Source: PFL42 sp963789825 (GTDB lineage Bacteria; Chloroflexota; Anaerolineae; Anaerolineales; E44-bin32). From it: a DNA stretch of 64,000 nucleotides. The notes beneath the pieces are model-generated. The model did not search any database. It was not told the origin of the DNA and was given only the letters and a program-made list of their open reading frames with translations. Positions 44,206 to 52,426 of the stretch are shown here, one piece after another (the stretch's first letter is position 1; the number at the start of each line of letters is the position of its first letter). Both the position numbers and the translations under genes were made by a program. The stretch is taken from contig CAWBME010000005.1 in NCBI GenBank assembly GCA_963789825.1, positions 248,001-312,000 of the forward strand, written 5' to 3'.

Positions 44206-45435
44206 ATGCCGCCGTTTCCGCTCCACCTCGAGTCCCTGGTCGGCCAGTACGGCAGCTACCTGGTCTTCTTGCTGATCGGTATCGCCTTCGGCTATGCGTT
44301 GGAGATTGCCGGCTTCGGCAACTCCATCAAGCTGGCCAACCAGTTCTACCTGAAAGACATGACCGTGCTCAAAGTGATGTTCACGGCGATCGTCGTGGCC
44401 ATGGTGCTGATTTTCGGTGCCAGTGCCCTCGGCTTGCTGGACGTCAACCTGATCTGGGTCAATCCCACCTACCTGATCCCGGGGCTCGTCGGCGGCCTGA
44501 TCATGGGCGTTGGCTTCATCGTCGGCGGCTTCTGCCCCGGCACCTCGGTGGTGGCAATGGCCACCTGGAAGATCGACGGCCTGTTCTATGTGCTGGGCAC
44601 GCTGTTCGGCATCTTCCTGTTCGGTGAGACCGTCGACAACTTCAGCGCCTTCTGGAACTCGACCTACATGGGCCGGTTGATGCTGCCCGAATGGCTGGGC
44701 GTGGATACCGGCGTGGTCGTGGTGGGCGTCGTGCTGATGGCGATCGGTATGTTCGCCGGCGCCGAGCAGCTGGAGCGCATCTTTGGCAAGAAGGACCTGA
44801 AGGCCGAGCCGCGCCGGCGTTTCGTCGGCGCCGGGGCACTGGTCGGGTTGGCGGTGGTGGTTGCGCTGATCGGTCAGCCGACCACCAAAGACCGCTGGCA
44901 GGCCGTATCCAGCGTCAAGGAAGCGGCGCTTGCCGAGCGGCAGGTCCAGATCGAGCCCGGGGAGCTGCTGAACCTGCTGCACGACCACGAGCTCAAGCCG
45001 ATGCTGCTCGATGTGCGCGACGAGGCAGACTACAACCTGTTCCATCTCGAACGGGCGATGCACGTGACGCCGGAGATGTTGCCCGAGCGGCTGGAGGAGT
45101 TCCAGCTCGAGGGCCCGACGACGGTGTTCGTGGTGATGAGCAATGATGAGCAGGCGGCAACAGAAGTATGGAAGACGCTGGTGGCCGAGAGTGTGCCCAA
45201 CGTCTACGTCCTCTCGGGCGGCGTCAACGGCTGGCTCGACACCTTTGCCGCCGAGGATGAGCGCATCCAGCCGGCGGAGCCCGGCGCGCCGGACGCGCTG
45301 CGCTACACCTTCGCCGCGGCGCTGGGCTCAACCTACCCGGCCGCCGATCCGAACCCCGGGGAGTATGCGTTGGAGTACCCGACGAAGATCAAGCTAGAAC
45401 TGAAGCGCGGCCCGACCGGCGGCGGCTGCGGTTGA
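44206..45435 (+). CDS. YeeE/YedE transporter fused to a rhodanese-like domain without Cys
   Basis: The first 230 residues form a YeeE/YedE half (FLLIGIAFGYALEIAGFGNS, LIMGVGFIVGGFCPGTSVVA with the family Cys in FCPGTS). After a linker helix, residues 245-360 are rhodanese-like: LLNLLHDHELKPMLLDVRDE, DYNLFHLERAMHV, and NVYVLSGGVNGWLDTFA. Where active rhodaneses have the loop Cys, this has VVMSNDEQAA, so persulfide chemistry there is unlikely. The tail ends GPTGGGCG, placing a single Cys two residues from the C-terminus. The ATG at 44206 has GGGAGG upstream. It is the last gene of the operon before a terminator. Confidence 0.83.
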   Translation: MPPFPLHLESLVGQYGSYLVFLLIGIAFGYALEIAGFGNSIKLANQFYLKDMTVLKVMFTAIVVAMVLIFGASALGLLDVNLIWVNPTYLIPGLVGGLIMGVGFIVGGFCPGTSVVAMATWKIDGLFYVLGTLFGIFLFGETVDNFSAFWNSTYMGRLMLPEWLGVDTGVVVVGVVLMAIGMFAGAEQLERIFGKKDLKAEPRRRFVGAGALVGLAVVVALIGQPTTKDRWQAVSSVKEAALAERQVQIEPGELLNLLHDHELKPMLLDVRDEADYNLFHLERAMHVTPEMLPERLEEFQLEGPTTVFVVMSNDEQAATEVWKTLVAESVPNVYVLSGGVNGWLDTFAAEDERIQPAEPGAPDALRYTFAAALGSTYPAADPNPGEYALEYPTKIKLELKRGPTGGGCG

Positions 45436-45472
45436 AACCGCCAGACTGAGGCCGATCCCTGCGCCTCTGCCG

Positions 45473-45517
45473 AGCGACCCGCCAGGTCAAGGTGCGAACC
45501 GAGACCGGCGGGTCGCT
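45473..45517. terminator. Hairpin between convergent transporter and murI genes
   Basis: AGCGACCCGCC (45473-45483) pairs with GGCGGGTCGCT (45507-45517), and GGTC with GACC just inside, giving about 15 pairs with one bulge, then GCGTTTGG. It lies in the 145-base gap between convergent genes and could end transcription from either side. Confidence 0.5.
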
Positions 45518-45580
45518 GCGTTTGGATCAAGACCCATAGCGGTGGCGGCGGTGAGGGAGTCCTCGCTGACCAGGGTTCGT

Positions 45581-46399
45581 TCAAGCCCGCTGCAACGTGC
45601 CGCCCAGCCACACGGCGCGTTCAACCTCGGCGCCACTTGGCAACAAGCGCGGCAGCAACCCCGCCAGGCGCTGCGGGTCACCGGTGGTGAATAGCCGGGG
45701 CGGGCCGGGCTGACCTCGGACTGCCGTCAGGCGGCGCTCAGTGAGCAGTCGGGCCGCCTGGCGGGCAACGGCCGGCGAGGGGTCGATCACTTGAACGCCC
45801 GGTCCGGCCAGTTCCTCAATCAGCGGGATCACGAATGGGTAGTGGGTGCAGCCGAGCACCAGCGTGTCGACGCCGCGCGCCAGCAAAGGCGCAAGGCCGC
45901 GCTGCACAATCGCTCGCGTCTCCGGCCCATCGAAATCGCCGGCCTCGATGCGCTCGACCAGGCCGGGGAGGGTCTGGGGGATCACTTCGACGCCGCCGGC
46001 GAAGCGCTCGACGACCGAGGCGAACAGCTCGCCCTGGAAGGTGGCCGGCGTGGCCAGCACGCCCACCACCTTGCTGCGGGTGGTCGCCGCCGCCGGCTTG
46101 ACGGCAGGTTCCATCCCCACAAAGGGGACTTCCGGGAAGGTCCGGCGCAAGTGCTGCAGCGCGGCGGCGGAGGCCGTGTTGCAGGCCACGACGATCAGCT
46201 TGGCGGCGTGATCCAGCAGGAAGCGGGTGATGCCCTCGGAGAAGGCCTGGACCTGCTCAAGGGGCCTGGGACCGTAGGGGACATGCGCCTGATCGGCGAG
46301 GTAGACGACAGACTCATCCGGCAGGGTGCTGCGGATCTGACGCAACACCGAGAGCCCGCCGAGGCCTGAATCAAACACGCCGATGGGGGATTCGCGCAT
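45581..46399 (-). CDS. murI: Glutamate racemase
   Basis: The 272-residue protein has GVFDSGLGGLSVLRQIR, YLADQAHVPYG, the first catalytic Cys in IVVACNTASAAALQHLRR near residue 75 and the second in TLVLGCTHYPFVIPLIEE near 185. It makes D-glutamate for peptidoglycan. Length and motifs are standard. It is followed on the same strand by nothing in the immediate window and preceded by the amidotransferase gene 34 bases upstream. Confidence 0.94.
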   Translation of the reverse strand: MRESPIGVFDSGLGGLSVLRQIRSTLPDESVVYLADQAHVPYGPRPLEQVQAFSEGITRFLLDHAAKLIVVACNTASAAALQHLRRTFPEVPFVGMEPAVKPAAATTRSKVVGVLATPATFQGELFASVVERFAGGVEVIPQTLPGLVERIEAGDFDGPETRAIVQRGLAPLLARGVDTLVLGCTHYPFVIPLIEELAGPGVQVIDPSPAVARQAARLLTERRLTAVRGQPGPPRLFTTGDPQRLAGLLPRLLPSGAEVERAVWLGGTLQRA

Positions 46400-46433
46400 G
46401 GCCGTCGATGCTGGACCCGGGTCGGACCGGCGG

Positions 46434-47162
46434 CTAGCCCGCCGCGCCCCGGGCTGCGGCGATCAAGCCGGTGAATAGGGCTGCCGAGCGATCTTCCGCC
46501 GGCATCCGCTCGGGGTGCCATTGTACTCCGAGGTAATGGGGATGGCCCTCCAACTCCGCCGCCTCAATCACGCCGTCGGGCGCGAAGGCCGTAGGTCGCA
46601 GTCCGGATCCAGGCAGGTCGATCGCCTGGTGATGGGCGCTGTTGACCTGCAGGATCGTGGCACCGAGGCAGGCCGTCAGCGCACTGCCGTCGGTGACGGT
46701 CACTGCATGGACCGGCTGCTCGGAGGGTTGATCGTCCGCATCGTGACGGATGGGACCGGGGCGCTGGCTGGGCAGGTCTTGGAACAGCGTGCCGCCGGCG
46801 GCGACGTTGATCAGCTGCAGGCCGCGGCAGATCGCCAGCAGCGGGCTGCCCTCGTCCGCCGCCCAGCGGGCAAGCTGCAGTTCGGTCTCGTCCCGGGCGG
46901 CATCCAGGCTGTGCAGGCCGTCGATGGGCGTCTGGCCATAGCGCTGCGGCGAGACATCGCCGCCTCCGGTCAGCAGCAGCCCGTCTAGCCGCTGATAGAG
47001 CACGCGCAGCGTATCGCCGAGGAGGCCATAGGGGATCAACAGCGGCAGGCCACCGGCGCGTTCAACCGCTCGCACGTAGGCCTGGATGCGGTCGGCGAGT
47101 GGACCCGAGGACTTGCTCGTAGGCAGCGTTGTGGTCAGGCCGATCAGTGGTGCCTGAAGCAT
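46434..47162 (-). CDS. Class I glutamine amidotransferase, gamma-glutamyl-GABA hydrolase (PuuD) type
   Basis: The 242-residue protein has LDGLLLTGGGDVSPQRYGQ, the nucleophile in LLAICRGLQLINVAAGGTLF near 107, and the His-Glu pair in GVQWHPERM near 215, the C26 peptidase / PuuD pattern. It cleaves gamma-glutamyl bonds, for example in polyamine or folate-polyglutamate turnover. The ATG at 47162 has GAGGCGAG upstream; the very long open frame before it is a shadow over rplS. It might instead serve amino-acid catabolism, as the substrate is not defined by motifs. Confidence 0.87.
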   Translation of the reverse strand: MLQAPLIGLTTTLPTSKSSGPLADRIQAYVRAVERAGGLPLLIPYGLLGDTLRVLYQRLDGLLLTGGGDVSPQRYGQTPIDGLHSLDAARDETELQLARWAADEGSPLLAICRGLQLINVAAGGTLFQDLPSQRPGPIRHDADDQPSEQPVHAVTVTDGSALTACLGATILQVNSAHHQAIDLPGSGLRPTAFAPDGVIEAAELEGHPHYLGVQWHPERMPAEDRSAALFTGLIAAARGAAG

Positions 47163-47189
47163 CTCGCCTCGCTCGCCCGAAACAAGAAG

Positions 47190-47214
47190 CGGGTTCGGGC
47201 TTGACCCGAACCCG
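47190..47214 (-). terminator. Intrinsic terminator of rplS
   Basis: CGGGTTCGGG (47190-47199) and CCCGAACCCG (47205-47214) form a perfect ten-pair stem with a five-base loop; on the minus strand it is followed by CTTCTTGTTT. It lies 65 bases after the rplS stop. Confidence 0.75.
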
Positions 47215-47278
47215 ACACATGTCGAGCTTGGAACTGTTGCGCGGCGCGGATCCGACACGCTGTCCGCCGCGCTCGTAG

Positions 47279-47629
47279 CTAGGCCTTGCGCTTCTCGGTC
47301 AGCCGTGCTCGCTTGCCCGTGCGGCCGCGCAGGTAGTACAGCTGCGCCCGGCGCACGCGTGCCTGGCGTTGAACCTCGACCTTTTCGATGCGCGGCGAGC
47401 GAAGCAGAAAGGTGCGCTCGACGCCGATGCCATGCGAGGCGGTGCGGCGGACGGTGAAGTTGGCGTTGTTGCCGCCGTTGCGCAGGCGGATCACCGTGCC
47501 GCGGAACTCCTGGATGCGCTCGCGGTCGCCTTCCTTGATCCGGACATGCACGTTGACCGTGTCGCCAGGGTTGAGCTGGGGGATGTTGGGATTGGCCGCA
47601 GCTTCCACGGCTCTCAACGTTTCCTGCAT
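47279..47629 (-). CDS. rplS: 50S ribosomal protein L19
   Basis: The 116-residue protein has PQLNPGDTVNVHVRIKEGDR, ERIQEFRGTVIRLRNGG, TVRRTASHGIGVERTFLLRS and IEKVEVQRQARVRRAQLYYL, all standard L19 motifs at the 30S-50S interface. I chose the ATG at 47629, giving MQETLRAVEAAANPNIPQLN; the longer frame from 47725 lacks homology. It is followed by a terminator and is not linked here to its common partners trmD and rimM. Confidence 0.95.
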   Translation of the reverse strand: MQETLRAVEAAANPNIPQLNPGDTVNVHVRIKEGDRERIQEFRGTVIRLRNGGNNANFTVRRTASHGIGVERTFLLRSPRIEKVEVQRQARVRRAQLYYLRGRTGKRARLTEKRKA

Positions 47630-48066
47630 GATGACCCATCCTTGCCTGAGGGCAAACGACCGCCGCCCCACGCTTCCGGGCGGCGCAGGCAGGCATTTTA
47701 CCACGGTCTGGGCACCCCTGTCCATGCCGCGCGGAGTTCAGCCGGCGGGTGCGCCCCTGCGGGCAGGAAGGGCTCCACGCAGGGGAACCCCCACCCCCGC
47801 CCCCCGCACTCCCCCTGTCCGGGGGTGCGTTCCCAGGGGCTCGAGGTTCGTCACTGGGGAGGGTTGATGGGGGCTGTGGGCGGGGCTGCCTCGGCGACCC
47901 AGCTTCCCTGCACGGGCCTGGCCGGCCTTGACCAGGCGCCGAAGCTCGGTGAAGCGAGGTTCGGGCACCGCCGTTGAGCGCCATACGGGATGGAGCCGAT
48001 GGGGCGGTGACAATGCTCAGGCTCCGGTTCTGAGGGGGTGAGGCAATGCCCAGGCGGGGGCCGCCG
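47630..48066. other. Intergenic stretch upstream of rplS
   Basis: About 437 bases separate the rplS start from the end of the next minus-strand gene. It must hold the rplS promoter, but I see no clear hexamer pair. A G/C-rich block near 47780-47840 (ACCCCCGCCCC and CCGGGGGTGCG) recalls the hairpin at 31604-31641. No tRNA or convincing ORF is visible. Confidence 0.4.
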
Positions 48067-49047
48067 TCAAGGCGCTTGCCGGTAGGCGACGTACAAGTCA
48101 GCCTCGATCAGCTTCCCTTCCTCGACAAAATGGTGCACGAAAACAAGATTCCCGGCGGGGTCCAGCGTCGGCTCGCCGGCGAAGCTCGAGACGATGAGCT
48201 CAGCCGAGCCCCAATCCACGCCGGCCCAACGTGCGCGGTAGACGGCGGGGGCCCCCTGATACCAACGCGTGAACCACAGTTCCTTGCCGTCGGGCGTCAG
48301 GTACGGCCAGCCTTCGTCCTCAGGCGTGTTCACCGCTGCCAGTGCGGTCGGGGCGGACCAGCCGTCCCCCACTCGGACCGTTGTCCACAAGTCACGGCCG
48401 CTTCCCGTCTCGCTCTCGCCATGGAACACCATCCGGCTTCCGTCGGCGGAGAGATGCATCTCGCCCGCCTGCAGGTCGCGGTTGAGCTGCTCGCCGGCGT
48501 TGCGCCACCCCGAGGCCACACCCTGGCGTAGCGTGGCTGTCCACAAGTCAACATCCCGGAAGTTGCCCGGGCGGGCGGAGCAGAACCAAAGTTGCTCACC
48601 GAGGAGGAACGGGCACCCGTCCAACGCGGGCTGCCCGAGGTCCTGGAGTTCAAGGAGTACGGGCTCGCCCCAGTCACCGGTGCTAGCTGTGGAGAGGTAA
48701 ATGCCGGTGACCCCGTCGCCGACCTGCTGCTCTGCCGGTATGGCCAGATCGGGCGTGAACCAGAACAACAGGCTCTGACCGTCCGCCGAAAGGAATGGCA
48801 AGTCCTCGGCTCCGGCGGTGTTGATCGGGCCGGGCAGAGGAACGGGATCGGACCAGCCAGGGTTGTGAACCCTCGGTGGATAGCGGTCGGTGTCCGGAGT
48901 CCGCTTCACGGCCTGCTGCGGGATCTGGGTCAAGCGCGAGGTTGGCGCGACCGTCGCCGTGGGAGGCGCAGGTGCACATCCCGAAAGAAGGACGGAGAAG
49001 GTCAGGGACCAGGCGGCGACTTGGCTTGCTCTGAGAGAGCTCATCAA
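48067..49047 (-). CDS. PD40/TolB-like beta-propeller lipoprotein
   Basis: The 326-residue protein has a lipoprotein signal (AAWSLTFSVLLSGC, lipobox LSGC), a Thr/Pro-rich linker, and propeller blades with PD40 character: DLPFLSADGQSLLFWFTPD, GEMHLSADGSRMVFHGESE, GWPYLTPDGKELWFTRWYQG and EPTLDPAGNLVFVHHF. These bind ligands or partners at the surface; no catalytic motif is seen. It resembles the protein at 26126-27558 in plan but not closely in sequence. Either of two adjacent ATG codons could be the start. Confidence 0.8.
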   Translation of the reverse strand: MMSSLRASQVAAWSLTFSVLLSGCAPAPPTATVAPTSRLTQIPQQAVKRTPDTDRYPPRVHNPGWSDPVPLPGPINTAGAEDLPFLSADGQSLLFWFTPDLAIPAEQQVGDGVTGIYLSTASTGDWGEPVLLELQDLGQPALDGCPFLLGEQLWFCSARPGNFRDVDLWTATLRQGVASGWRNAGEQLNRDLQAGEMHLSADGSRMVFHGESETGSGRDLWTTVRVGDGWSAPTALAAVNTPEDEGWPYLTPDGKELWFTRWYQGAPAVYRARWAGVDWGSAELIVSSFAGEPTLDPAGNLVFVHHFVEEGKLIEADLYVAYRQAP

Positions 49048-49304
49048 TCGATCATGGCGGATTCATACAGAGATACAGCCTGTCGGCGGCGCAGGTTGCG
49101 CTGGGTCCGGCCAGGCGATCAGGCTGGAAGCGCAGGCGCCAGCTGCCAGCTCGCGCTCTTGGGCGGGGGCCCCGGCCGCGTGGTGGGCCGATCCTGTGAG
49201 GGCCTCGACCACCGTGCGCGTGCTGCCAGGAAGGGAGCCTCGCCGGGGGACCTCGTTCGACCCGGGCCCGCCCAGCCGAACGCGACCCCCGGACCCGACC
49301 GGCC

Positions 49305-49838
49305 TCAAGTCGGGATCAGGGACTTCCGCGCCAGCAACAGCCCGGCGAGCGACTTGGCATCCTCCAGCATTCCGGACTCGACCAGGCGCGCCAGCCCTGT
49401 CAGGGGGACCTTCTTGATCTGCAAGTCCTCATCGGCATCCGGCTCCAGCGGTGCCGGGGTGAGCGCGCCAACCAGGTACAGGTGGAGGTACTCGCTCGAG
49501 TAGCCTGGAGCCAGGTAGAAGCCCCCGAGGCGCTTGATCCTTCCCGGTGACATGCCGATTTCCTCGCGGCATTCGCGCACGGCGCACGCCTCGGGTGTCT
49601 CCCCGGGCTCGAGCGTCCCCGCCGGCAGTTCGAGCATCATCTTGCCGCAGGAATGCCGGTACTGGCGCACGAACCAGACGTTGCCCTCGCTGTCAAGCGG
49701 CACCAAGGTGATGGCCTGCGGATGATCGACGACCTCGACCTGCATCGTCTCGCCATCCGGCCGGCGCACCGTGTCGACGTGGACCGAGAAGGCCCGGCCG
49801 TGGAAGCTCTCTTCGGATCCGAGGACAGTGTAGGACAT
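49305..49838 (-). CDS. NUDIX hydrolase, ADP-ribose pyrophosphatase-like
   Basis: The 177-residue protein has the NUDIX box GTLEPGETPEACAVRECREE followed by IGM, preceded by VWFVRQYRHSCGKMMLELPA and followed by GGFYLAPGYSSEYLHLYL, the pattern of ADP-ribose pyrophosphatases. It hydrolyses nucleoside diphosphate sugars. I chose the ATG at 49838, because the longer frame to 49907 runs through a terminator-like hairpin at 49894-49920. Confidence 0.88.
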   Translation of the reverse strand: MSYTVLGSEESFHGRAFSVHVDTVRRPDGETMQVEVVDHPQAITLVPLDSEGNVWFVRQYRHSCGKMMLELPAGTLEPGETPEACAVRECREEIGMSPGRIKRLGGFYLAPGYSSEYLHLYLVGALTPAPLEPDADEDLQIKKVPLTGLARLVESGMLEDAKSLAGLLLARKSLIPT

Positions 49839-49893
49839 CAGCCTGGTCTCCTGCTCGCGGCCCACCCCAGTGTTCGGGGCCTGCGTGAATGAA

Positions 49894-49920
49894 CGGGGTT
49901 CGGACATCGTCCGAACCCCG
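49894..49920 (-). terminator. Hairpin after the LysM lipoprotein gene
   Basis: CGGGGTTCGGAC (49894-49905) and GTCCGAACCCCG (49909-49920) form a perfect 12-pair stem with a three-base loop, 60 bases after the LysM gene stop on the minus strand and 56 bases before the NUDIX start. Confidence 0.6.
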
Positions 49921-49979
49921 GCGGAATTCGCTCGCGCGTGCAGCGGCTGATCAGCAGGCTTGATGCTGCCAGCAGGACC

Positions 49980-50501
49980 TCAGCTCTCGCAGGGGATCGT
50001 CAGCTCCTGACCCGGGAAGATCAGCCAGGGGGAGACAATGTTGTTGGCGGCGGCGATCTCCTTCCAGAAATCCGGATCATAGCCCAGGTTGATCGAGATG
50101 CGGAACAGCCGATCCCCTGGCTTGACCACGTACTTGTACGGGCAGCTGGGCCGGGCGGTAGGGACGGCTGTCGCCACCAGCGCCGGGGTCGGGGTCACCA
50201 GCGGGGTCGTCAGAAGCCCCGTGGGCGTCGGTGGGGCGGCCGTCGGGACAGTTCCACCGGGTGCCTGCGTCGCCTGGGGCTGTGCGCCGCCGCCCGCCGC
50301 CTGGGCAGTCTGTGTCAGCAGCGCGTAGCGCACGGCCTCCATCGTGGCCTGCAGGCCGGAAGAGGCCCCGGGGGTGCCGGCAGGCGTGCCGGCGCCTCCC
50401 GTGGCGGGTGGCGGGGTGGACGCGCTCCGGCTGCAGGCGGAGGCGGTCAGAAGCAGCAGCAGCGCCAGCAGCAAGTAGGGCAAACGGCGCGAGACCAACA
50501 T
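49980..50501 (-). CDS. LysM-domain lipoprotein
   Basis: The 173-residue protein has a lipoprotein signal (LLLALLLLLTASAC, lipobox ASAC), a long Pro/Thr/Ala-rich spacer, and one C-terminal LysM domain: YVVKPGDRLFRISINLGYDP, then IAAANNIVSPWLIFPGQELT. LysM binds peptidoglycan or other GlcNAc polymers. The spacer would hold the domain away from the membrane. No enzymatic domain is present. Confidence 0.87.
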   Translation of the reverse strand: MLVSRRLPYLLLALLLLLTASACSRSASTPPPATGGAGTPAGTPGASSGLQATMEAVRYALLTQTAQAAGGGAQPQATQAPGGTVPTAAPPTPTGLLTTPLVTPTPALVATAVPTARPSCPYKYVVKPGDRLFRISINLGYDPDFWKEIAAANNIVSPWLIFPGQELTIPCES

Positions 50502-50716
50502 TGGTTCCTCCCGTGGGTCCTCCGGGGATCGGACGCAGACCCAGACGCCCCAACGGCCGGCATGCTAGCACAGCCGTAGGGGAGCGTCAAGCGGCCATGA
50601 GGGCCCAGCGCTCCATCGGTGCAAGACTCGTGCCGCGCGGCAGCCTTGCCAGCGCCAGGTGCGGACGGCGGAATCGGGTGGGGGCAACCCGACTGGGCAG
50701 CCCGGCCCGGTGCGTC

Positions 50717-51881
50717 TCAGTGCAAGCTTTGCAGGATGGTGGTGACGATGGTGGCGCCGGAGCCACCGACGTTCTGGGCCATGCCGAGGTGTGCCCGGCT
50801 CAGCTGATTGCGACCGGCCTCTCCCCACAACTGGCGCACCACCTCGACGATCTGGTACACGCCGGTTGCACCGACCGGGTGGCCGCGTGCCTTGAGGCCG
50901 CCATGCGTGGCGATCGGCAGTCGGCCATCCGCCCCCAGCTCACCGTCCAAACCCATCCGGGGGCCCTGACCGGGCGCGGCGAAGCCGCCCGCCTCGAGCG
51001 AGAGGGCGGACATGATGGAGAAGGCGTCGTGCAGCTCGAAGAAGTCGATGTCCTTAGGCCCAACCCCGGCCATGGCGTAGGCTCGAGCAGCCGAACTCCT
51101 CGGCTGCCTGCAGGCGCAGCGGCTCGCGCCGATCGTGGATGGCGAGGCTGTCGGTGGCGCTGGCACTGCCCGCCACACGCAGCGGGGCGCGGCCCGAGCG
51201 CGGGGAGAAGCGGTCCAGCGGCGCCAGCAACACGGCCGCCGCTCCGTCGCCGATCGGGGAGGCGTCCAGCAAGTTGATCGGATCGCAGATCATGCGCGCC
51301 TTGCGATACGCCTCGGCGCTGATGCGATCCTGCAGCCGGGCATAGGGATTGCGCGAGGCGTTGTCATGCGCCACGATCGAGAAGGGGGCGAAGTCCTCGT
51401 GCTTCCAGCCATACTCGTACATATAGCGCTGCATGATCAGCGCGTTCAGGGCGACGAAGCTTGGGCCATGCGGCACTTCGAAATCGGCATCCGCCGCCGA
51501 GGCCAGGCCGAGCGTCACTTCGGAGACGAGCGTTTCGGTCATCTTCTCGACGCCGACCACCAGCGCCACGTCGACTTGGCCCGAGGCGACCGCCAACCAT
51601 CCGGCGCGGAACGCCGAACCCCCCGAGGCGCAGGCGGACTCGGCCTTGAAGGCCTCGATCCCGCGCAGACCGGACCAGTCGGCGATCTGGGCACCCAGGT
51701 TCAGCTGGCCGTGGCGGCCGCAGGCTGCCAGCATGTTGGCGACGACCAATAGATCGACCGAGTCGACGCCGGCATCCTGGCGCACAGCCTGCACGGCGGC
51801 GCCGGCGAGCTCGAGGGTTGATTGCCCCCAGTGCTCGCCGACGGGCAGCATGCCGTATCCGAGAACGCCTACGTTTCGCAT
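50717..51881 (-). CDS. SCP2-type thiolase, catalytically complete, in the mevalonate cluster (frameshifted)
   Basis: Two frames, joined at about 51094 by removing one base, give about 387 residues. The nucleophilic Cys is in FKAESACASGGSAFRAGW, the acid/base HDAF is in IDFFELHDAFSIMSALS, and the His is in GGLKARGHPVGATGVYQIVE. This is the archaeal-like thiolase that supplies acetoacetyl-CoA to HMG-CoA synthase through a DUF35 partner. It lies 73 bases after the DUF35 gene. Unlike the paralogue at 52427-53617 it keeps all catalytic residues, so it is the likely active acetoacetyl-CoA thiolase of the cluster. Confidence 0.85.
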
Positions 51882-51954
51882 CGCACCTTGACAAGCGGAC
51901 AGCCTGCCGGCAGAGTGACCCAGCAGGCTGTCCGGCGAGTGTCGTCCGGAGGTT

Positions 51955-52353
51955 TCAGGCCGCCAACAGCGGGCGGAACTTGTAGCCGTAGACCAGCATG
52001 CCGCGCTCGCCGTCCGAGCGCAGCCGGCGGGTAACCATCTCGACAGGCATGCCGATTTCCACCGACTGGTCCCCCAGGTCGGTGAGCTGAGCGGTCACCA
52101 TCGGGCCCTCCGCCAGCCGAACCAGGGCGACGGTGTAGGGGGCCGTCTCCTCATAGCCGGCGGGAGGCGTATGGACGGTGGTGAAGGAGTAGACCTCGCC
52201 CCGGCCGCTGAAGGCATAGGCCGTGCGCGCTTCCTGCCCGCAGTCCGGGCAGACGTCACGCGGCGGGAAGATCTTGACCTGGCAGTGCGGGCACATCTCG
52301 CCCACCAGGGAGTAGCGCTGCTGCCTCAAACGCCAATGTCGGGATACTTCCAT
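51955..52353 (-). CDS. DUF35 / zinc-ribbon OB-fold protein
   Basis: The 132-residue protein has the rubredoxin-like zinc ribbon EMCPHCQVKIFPPRDVCPDC near residue 20, then an OB-fold with RGEVYSFTTVHTPPAGYEET and GPMVTAQLTD. In archaea, DUF35 proteins bridge acetoacetyl-CoA thiolase and HMG-CoA synthase in one complex and share their CoA site. The gene lies between two thiolase genes in the mevalonate cluster, which supports the same role here. Confidence 0.9.
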   Translation of the reverse strand: MEVSRHWRLRQQRYSLVGEMCPHCQVKIFPPRDVCPDCGQEARTAYAFSGRGEVYSFTTVHTPPAGYEETAPYTVALVRLAEGPMVTAQLTDLGDQSVEIGMPVEMVTRRLRSDGERGMLVYGYKFRPLLAA

Positions 52354-52426
52354 AAAGGCACCTCTTCCACGTTGTGCAGGCCGAGTCTAGGCCCGAGCCC
52401 CTGTCAAGAACTATCAGGCTGGCGCC

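Noticed and set aside
46434..47984. 516-residue protein spanning the amidotransferase and rplS
   Set aside because: Only the part from 47162 matches a glutamine amidotransferase; the rest overlaps rplS in another frame and is Arg/Pro-rich noise.
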